Below, piece by piece: positions 42,548-45,824 of a stretch of 45,824 nucleotides of DNA; within the stretch, counting starts at the first letter, position 1, and each line of letters starts with the position of its first letter. The DNA comes from Pseudobutyrivibrio ruminis (GTDB lineage Bacteria > Bacillota > Clostridia > Lachnospirales > Lachnospiraceae): NCBI RefSeq assembly GCF_015057245.1, contig NZ_SVET01000020.1, positions 1 through 45,824 on the forward strand. The letters are read 5' to 3'. The translations under genes were made by a program, and so were the position numbers. The notes under the pieces are model-generated. The model searched no databases. It worked only from the letters and a program-made list of their open reading frames with translations, and was not told the DNA's origin.

Positions 42548-42932
42548 TGCTGCTTACCTCCTTTTTGCCAGCTTTTCCGTTGACTTCCTCATCACCGCTA
42601 ACTACAAGATATACGCCGATGATAACAACGATTGCACCGATTATTTTCTGAACAGTAATCTGCTCGCCAAAAATCAATGCGCCCCAGATGAGGCCCCAAA
42701 TTGTAGTGGCTGCTTTATTAGCATATGTAGTGATAAGTGGCAGATGCTTAAGAACCTGCTGCCAAGCAATAGCATAAAATCCAAGGATACAAACAACAAG
42801 CCCATAGAAGATAATCCACTTGAAGCTTAAAAACTGATAGCCTGAAGCCATCTTGGAACAAATGCTATTTACTGAAAATATCAAAATAATTACATGTAAA
42901 ATGGCGAACCACTTTATAGTATCTTTTTTCAT
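42540..42932 (-). CDS. Half-size EamA/SMR-type transporter, subunit 1
   Basis: 130 residues, four helices, then a charged tail. TIWGLIWGALIFGEQITVQKIIGAIVVIIGV is the EamA signature. Overlaps the next gene by 8 bases. Probably heads the transporter-flippase unit. The pair next to a flippase and a sugar aminotransferase suggests transport of an undecaprenyl-linked aminosugar (inference). Confidence 0.82.
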   Translation of the reverse strand: MKKDTIKWFAILHVIILIFSVNSICSKMASGYQFLSFKWIIFYGLVVCILGFYAIAWQQVLKHLPLITTYANKAATTIWGLIWGALIFGEQITVQKIIGAIVVIIGVYLVVSGDEEVNGKAGKKEVSSNE

Positions 42933-43006
42933 GAATTTGTCCTACTTTCTTAATTCTTATAAACCATTACAGTATAACGCTAGCTATGCGGAAAATCTAG
43001 TTTTGA

Positions 43007-43495
43007 TTATTTCAAACGATATTTCTTAAATATTTCATACTGCCTTTGAAGCTCGGTTTCTTCATCTGTCAATAAGCCTTTTGCCTCCAAAACTCTTTCA
43101 ATGGCCTGAGATACATCGAGTGTATGATATGGCAAAAACAGTCCTCTCAGTTCCTTAGGCTTTACAATTTTATAGGCTCTTGATGAAGAGATTTCATAAG
43201 AATAGCAAAAATATCTGTAGAAATACCCAATCCAAAACATTTCGTTATTTGAGTATTTCACTGATCCATAATTGGATGTTCCATACTGCTCATTTACTGA
43301 TTCTAAGATATCACTCGCTTGTAGATTGGTTTCCAACAATGAACCATTATCCAGCTTTTTCGCAATATCACTATGCATATATCTTCTGATGAAAATTTCT
43401 GAGCTTGAATTCATTTTTTCTATCGACAATTCAAATGTTTTTGCCTGTATATCACATAGCAATAAGCCATCTTTATCAATTTTTCTTGCATTCAT
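43007..43495 (-). CDS. Unrecognised partner of the HTH-DUF3990 protein, possible antitoxin or effector
   Basis: 162 residues, soluble, no signal or membrane segment. I do not recognise the family. It has aromatic-rich FWIGYFYRYFCYSYEISSSRAY in the middle and an amphipathic C-terminal helix (DEETELQRQYEIFKKYRLK). AGGAGATG lies across the stop codon of the upstream gene, 10 bases away, so it is translated in step with it. Pairing with an ADP-ribosyltransferase-like gene in a tight two-gene unit suggests a toxin-antitoxin-type role. Confidence 0.7.
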   Translation of the reverse strand: MNARKIDKDGLLLCDIQAKTFELSIEKMNSSSEIFIRRYMHSDIAKKLDNGSLLETNLQASDILESVNEQYGTSNYGSVKYSNNEMFWIGYFYRYFCYSYEISSSRAYKIVKPKELRGLFLPYHTLDVSQAIERVLEAKGLLTDEETELQRQYEIFKKYRLK

Positions 43496-43505
43496 ATTTC
43501 ATCTC

Positions 43506-44360
43506 CTACTCGAGAATTTCATCTATATATTTACCCAGACCTCTGTAAGTTCTTCTGGCCAACTTTACCTTATCATCTCCAAGTTTGGCCTCTTCTGTTC
43601 TTATCTTTTTATAATAATCCCTCTCGCTTTGTGAAACATAACAGCGTTCCAACAACTTTATATGACTAACAGCTTTCTCACTGATAAACACATATTGATT
43701 TCCAAGATTTGTAGCTGCCAGGCAATGTTTGCACTGTTCATCAGTGATTTCACCATTTATAAAGGAGTTTATTATTTGGAACATCCTATTGTCGGCTATT
43801 GGGGCAACAATGTAATCACATTCTCTGGATTCTTCAATTATCTTTTTAATTTTAGGATGATTCTTATATTCATCTAAAGCTCCTCGATAATAGGCAATAG
43901 TCATCATCCATTCCTGATTCACCTTGTATTCCTTAGACATTAGTCCTTCAGGATTAAAATCTATAATATATGCTGAAGATTTATCAAATCCCGACACGAA
44001 AGATACAGCCTGCTCATATTTTTCTCCAGTATAAAACCCTTTGCCAAAATCATTATTATCTCTTCCATAGCAAACGTCTATTTCACCTTTAATCTCACTT
44101 TTCGCTCCATGAAATAGCTGCTTATGATTGATAGGCAAATTATCTCTGCATAACATTTCTTTCAGTCTATTAATCTTTATATTATTTTTAAATGCATATT
44201 CATATACCATCTCCAATAATTGCTCACTAGGATTTGTAACACCACTTTCATTACGTGATAATGTTATCTGCTGTACACCTAACTCCTTAGCAAGTTCTTC
44301 TTGGCTGATACCTAGAATTTCTCTTATAGACTTTAAATCTTGTGAAAAATTATACTCCAT
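43506..44360 (-). CDS. XRE helix-turn-helix fused to DUF3990 ADP-ribosyltransferase-like domain
   Basis: 284 residues. Residues about 8-60 are a Cro/C1-type HTH (IREILGISQEELAKELGVQQITLSRNESG). Residues about 78-235 match DUF3990, a family in the ADP-ribosyltransferase clan: QLFHGAK (His84), Arg100, DFGKGFYTG (104-112), then NQYVFISEKA (221-230). The C-terminal 50 residues are charged. It could autoregulate its operon via the two 32-bp palindromes upstream while modifying a target with ADP-ribose. Toxin activity is inferred from family context, not shown. Confidence 0.8.
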   Translation of the reverse strand: MEYNFSQDLKSIREILGISQEELAKELGVQQITLSRNESGVTNPSEQLLEMVYEYAFKNNIKINRLKEMLCRDNLPINHKQLFHGAKSEIKGEIDVCYGRDNNDFGKGFYTGEKYEQAVSFVSGFDKSSAYIIDFNPEGLMSKEYKVNQEWMMTIAYYRGALDEYKNHPKIKKIIEESRECDYIVAPIADNRMFQIINSFINGEITDEQCKHCLAATNLGNQYVFISEKAVSHIKLLERCYVSQSERDYYKKIRTEEAKLGDDKVKLARRTYRGLGKYIDEILE

Positions 44361-44371
44361 TGTGTACCTCC

Positions 44372-44440
44372 AACTTATTTATATCACATTACTTAAAGAA
44401 GTTCAATAAACTTATTTATATCACATTACTTAAAGAAGTT
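44372..44440 (-). promoter_or_regulatory. Promoter with two identical 32-bp operator repeats
   Basis: The 32-bp unit occurs at 44372-44403 and, identically, at 44409-44440, a 37-base period. Each unit is a dyad: AACTTATTTA at one end and TAAAGAAGTT at the other (9 of 10 complementary). The promoter is built in: minus-strand -35 TTGAAC (44401-44406) spans the junction, 17-base spacer, -10 TATAAA (44378-44383). Binding of the HTH protein here would block transcription of its own operon. Confidence 0.8.
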
Positions 44441-44454
44441 TGGTTTCCAAATAA

Positions 44455-44476
44455 AAGCGAGGCCTGCGCCTCGCTT
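44455..44476 (-). terminator. Terminator of the 4,6-dehydratase gene
   Basis: AAGCGAGGC/GCCTCGCTT, a 9-bp stem with a 4-base loop, followed on the minus strand by TTATTTGG; five bases after the stop codon. Confidence 0.85.
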
Positions 44477-44481
44477 CCTTT

Positions 44482-45525
44482 TTACTTATTCCAGTTTGCA
44501 AGCATCTCACGTACGTAATCTGTAGTCATGATTTTATCTACTGTGCCCTGTACGTCGAGACGATTTGTGTTGTGTGATGTGTATGCATCAGAAGCCATTG
44601 TGTGAACCTGGCCATCTACGAAGAACTTGTCGTAGTTGAGGTCACGGCCGTCTGGAAGTACACGATAGTAGTTGCCCATATCTACGGAACGAACGCACTC
44701 TTCGTTTGTCATAAGTGTCTCGAAAAGCTTCTCGCCGTGACGTGTTCCGATAATCTTTGTGCCTGTGTCGCCGAAGAGCTGCTGAACAGCCTTTGCAAGG
44801 TCGCCGATTGTAGAAGCATCAGACTTCTGAACAAAAAGGTCACCTGGCTCGCCGTGCTCGAATGCGAACATAACAAGTGCAACTGCCTCATCAAGATTCA
44901 TGAGGAAACGAGTCATCTCTGGATCTGTGATTGTGATTGGGTTGCCTGCTTTGATCTGGTCGATGAAAAGAGGAATAACTGAACCACGTGAGCACATAAC
45001 GTTGCCGTAACGTGTGGTGCAGATTGTAGTCTTGCCGGCTGCAACACGGGCGTTTGCACCAATAACCTTTTCCATCATAGCCTTTGAGATACCCATTGCG
45101 TTGATTGGGTACGCAGCCTTGTCTGTTGAAAGGCAAACAACTCGCTGAACACCTGCCTCTACTGCTGCATGAAGAACATTATCAGTTCCCTCTACGTTTG
45201 TACGAACTGCTTCCATTGGGAAGAACTCGCACGAAGGAACCTGCTTTAATGCTGCTGCATGGAAGATGAAATCAACACCTGGCATAGCATCCTGAACTGA
45301 GCGCATGTTACGAACATCGCCGATGTAGAACTTTACCTTGCCTGCAAGGTCTGGGTGCTCAGCCTGAAGCTGATGTCTCATATCATCCTGCTTCTTCTCG
45401 TCACGTGAGAAGATACGAATCTCCTTGAGGTCAGAATCAAGGAAGTGCTTAAGAACTGTACTTCCGAATGAACCTGTTCCTCCAGTAATCATCAAAGTCT
45501 TATCTTTAAATAATTCACAATTCAT
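44482..45525 (-). CDS. UDP-N-acetylglucosamine 4,6-dehydratase (CapE/FlaA1 type)
   Basis: 347 residues. Extended short-chain dehydrogenase fold: NAD motif GGTGSFGS, VRNMRSV, FHAAALKQVP and INAMGISKAMMEK, where Met replaces the usual catalytic Tyr, as in CapE and related dehydratases. It would turn UDP-GlcNAc into a 4-keto-6-deoxy sugar, the first step to UDP-FucNAc or related sugars. ATG at 45523-45525 lies two bases after the stop of the epimerase gene, with GGAGG upstream. Downstream terminator at 44455. Confidence 0.9.
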   Translation of the reverse strand: MNCELFKDKTLMITGGTGSFGSTVLKHFLDSDLKEIRIFSRDEKKQDDMRHQLQAEHPDLAGKVKFYIGDVRNMRSVQDAMPGVDFIFHAAALKQVPSCEFFPMEAVRTNVEGTDNVLHAAVEAGVQRVVCLSTDKAAYPINAMGISKAMMEKVIGANARVAAGKTTICTTRYGNVMCSRGSVIPLFIDQIKAGNPITITDPEMTRFLMNLDEAVALVMFAFEHGEPGDLFVQKSDASTIGDLAKAVQQLFGDTGTKIIGTRHGEKLFETLMTNEECVRSVDMGNYYRVLPDGRDLNYDKFFVDGQVHTMASDAYTSHNTNRLDVQGTVDKIMTTDYVREMLANWNK

Positions 45526-45527
45526 TT

Positions 45528-45824
45528 CTAAAATTTCCTCCACACCATCTTGTTAACCACGCCGGTGTAAGACTGAATAATCTTTACTACCTTTGTGGAT
45601 ACATTTTCCTCTATATAATCAGGAACAGGAATACCATAGTCCTGATTCTCGTTCATGTCAATTGCAGTTGTTACCGCCTGTAATAAAGAATGCTCGTCGA
45701 TTCCAGCCAAGATAAAGCAAGCCTTATCGAGAGCCTCTGGGCGCTCGGTAGATGTACGGATGCACACTGCTGGGAATGGCTTGCCGATGCTTGTAAAGAA
45801 GCTTGACTCCTCAGGAAGTGTACC
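45528..45824 (-). CDS. wecB: UDP-N-acetylglucosamine 2-epimerase, C-terminal part (runs off the window)
   Basis: The frame stays open to the window end. The visible 98 residues read TLPEESSFFTSIGKPFPAV then CIRTSTERPEALDKA, the non-hydrolysing UDP-GlcNAc 2-epimerase C terminus with the conserved Glu-Glu and Thr-Glu-Arg-Pro-Glu. Followed at once by the 4,6-dehydratase gene. The combination resembles the CapE/CapG pair of L-FucNAc synthesis; a CapF-like reductase would be expected upstream. Confidence 0.82.
   Translation of the reverse strand, partial: GTLPEESSFFTSIGKPFPAVCIRTSTERPEALDKACFILAGIDEHSLLQAVTTAIDMNENQDYGIPVPDYIEENVSTKVVKIIQSYTGVVNKMVWRKF

Overview
The window looks like chromosome of a low-GC anaerobic Firmicute, most likely a rumen or gut Lachnospiraceae member of the Butyrivibrio/Pseudobutyrivibrio type. 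This is an inference from protein style: Wzm/Wzt-linked RgpF-type proteins, DUF362, a YugP-like peptidase, VanW-domain and zinc-ribbon surface proteins, a GGDEF protein and an AT-rich base composition with AGGAGG ribosome sites. There is no rRNA, tRNA, CRISPR array or recognisable transposase gene. Nearly all genes run on the minus strand, so operons read from high to low coordinates.

Layout. 1-5430 holds small stress and housekeeping units: an operon of ABM-fold protein, TetR regulator and DUF362 protein with twin operators; a zinc metallopeptidase on the plus strand; a YitT membrane protein; and an alpha/beta hydrolase divergent from its MerR regulator with a textbook 19-bp-spacer promoter. 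5431-6032 has no gene but carries a 546-bp imperfect palindrome that folds into a long bulged rod with a branched tip. This is the most unusual piece of DNA in the window. 6033-21345 is a surface-polysaccharide locus of the ABC-transporter type: ugd, a two-domain GT2 enzyme, a 1176-residue kinase/coiled-coil/RgpF/HAD fusion, a shrunken methyltransferase-like protein, Wzt with a carbohydrate-binding tail, a glycerophosphodiesterase, Wzm, an FkbH-like protein, a large membrane protein and tdk. The kinase, coiled coil, methyltransferase-like protein and Wzt tail together resemble a split version of the WbdD chain-length terminator of Gram-negative O-antigen systems.

21434-28192 has a TPR-GGDEF diguanylate cyclase with a structured leader, a VanW-domain secreted protein, a small membrane-anchored protein, glycogen phosphorylase and a divergent AraC regulator. 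28230-36114 is a six-gene operon: MBOAT acyltransferase, SGNH partner, ABC ATPase with two permeases, and a zinc-ribbon membrane protein ending in a tyrosine/aspartate-rich tail. 36245-38630 has O-acetylhomoserine sulfhydrylase, superoxide dismutase and a DUF2442 protein. 38631-39260 is gene-free and holds four hairpin-bearing 73-bp tandem repeats and a 123-nt rod-like palindrome.

39261-45824 is a second envelope-glycan region: a sugar aminotransferase behind a structured leader, a MurJ/Wzx-like flippase, two half-size EamA transporters, then a two-gene toxin-antitoxin-like cassette (HTH fused to a DUF3990 ADP-ribosyltransferase-like domain, plus an unrecognised partner) with twin 32-bp operators. 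It ends with a UDP-GlcNAc 4,6-dehydratase and the C-terminal part of a UDP-GlcNAc 2-epimerase that runs off the window.

All functional calls come from reading protein motifs and DNA by eye; no database search or folding program was run.
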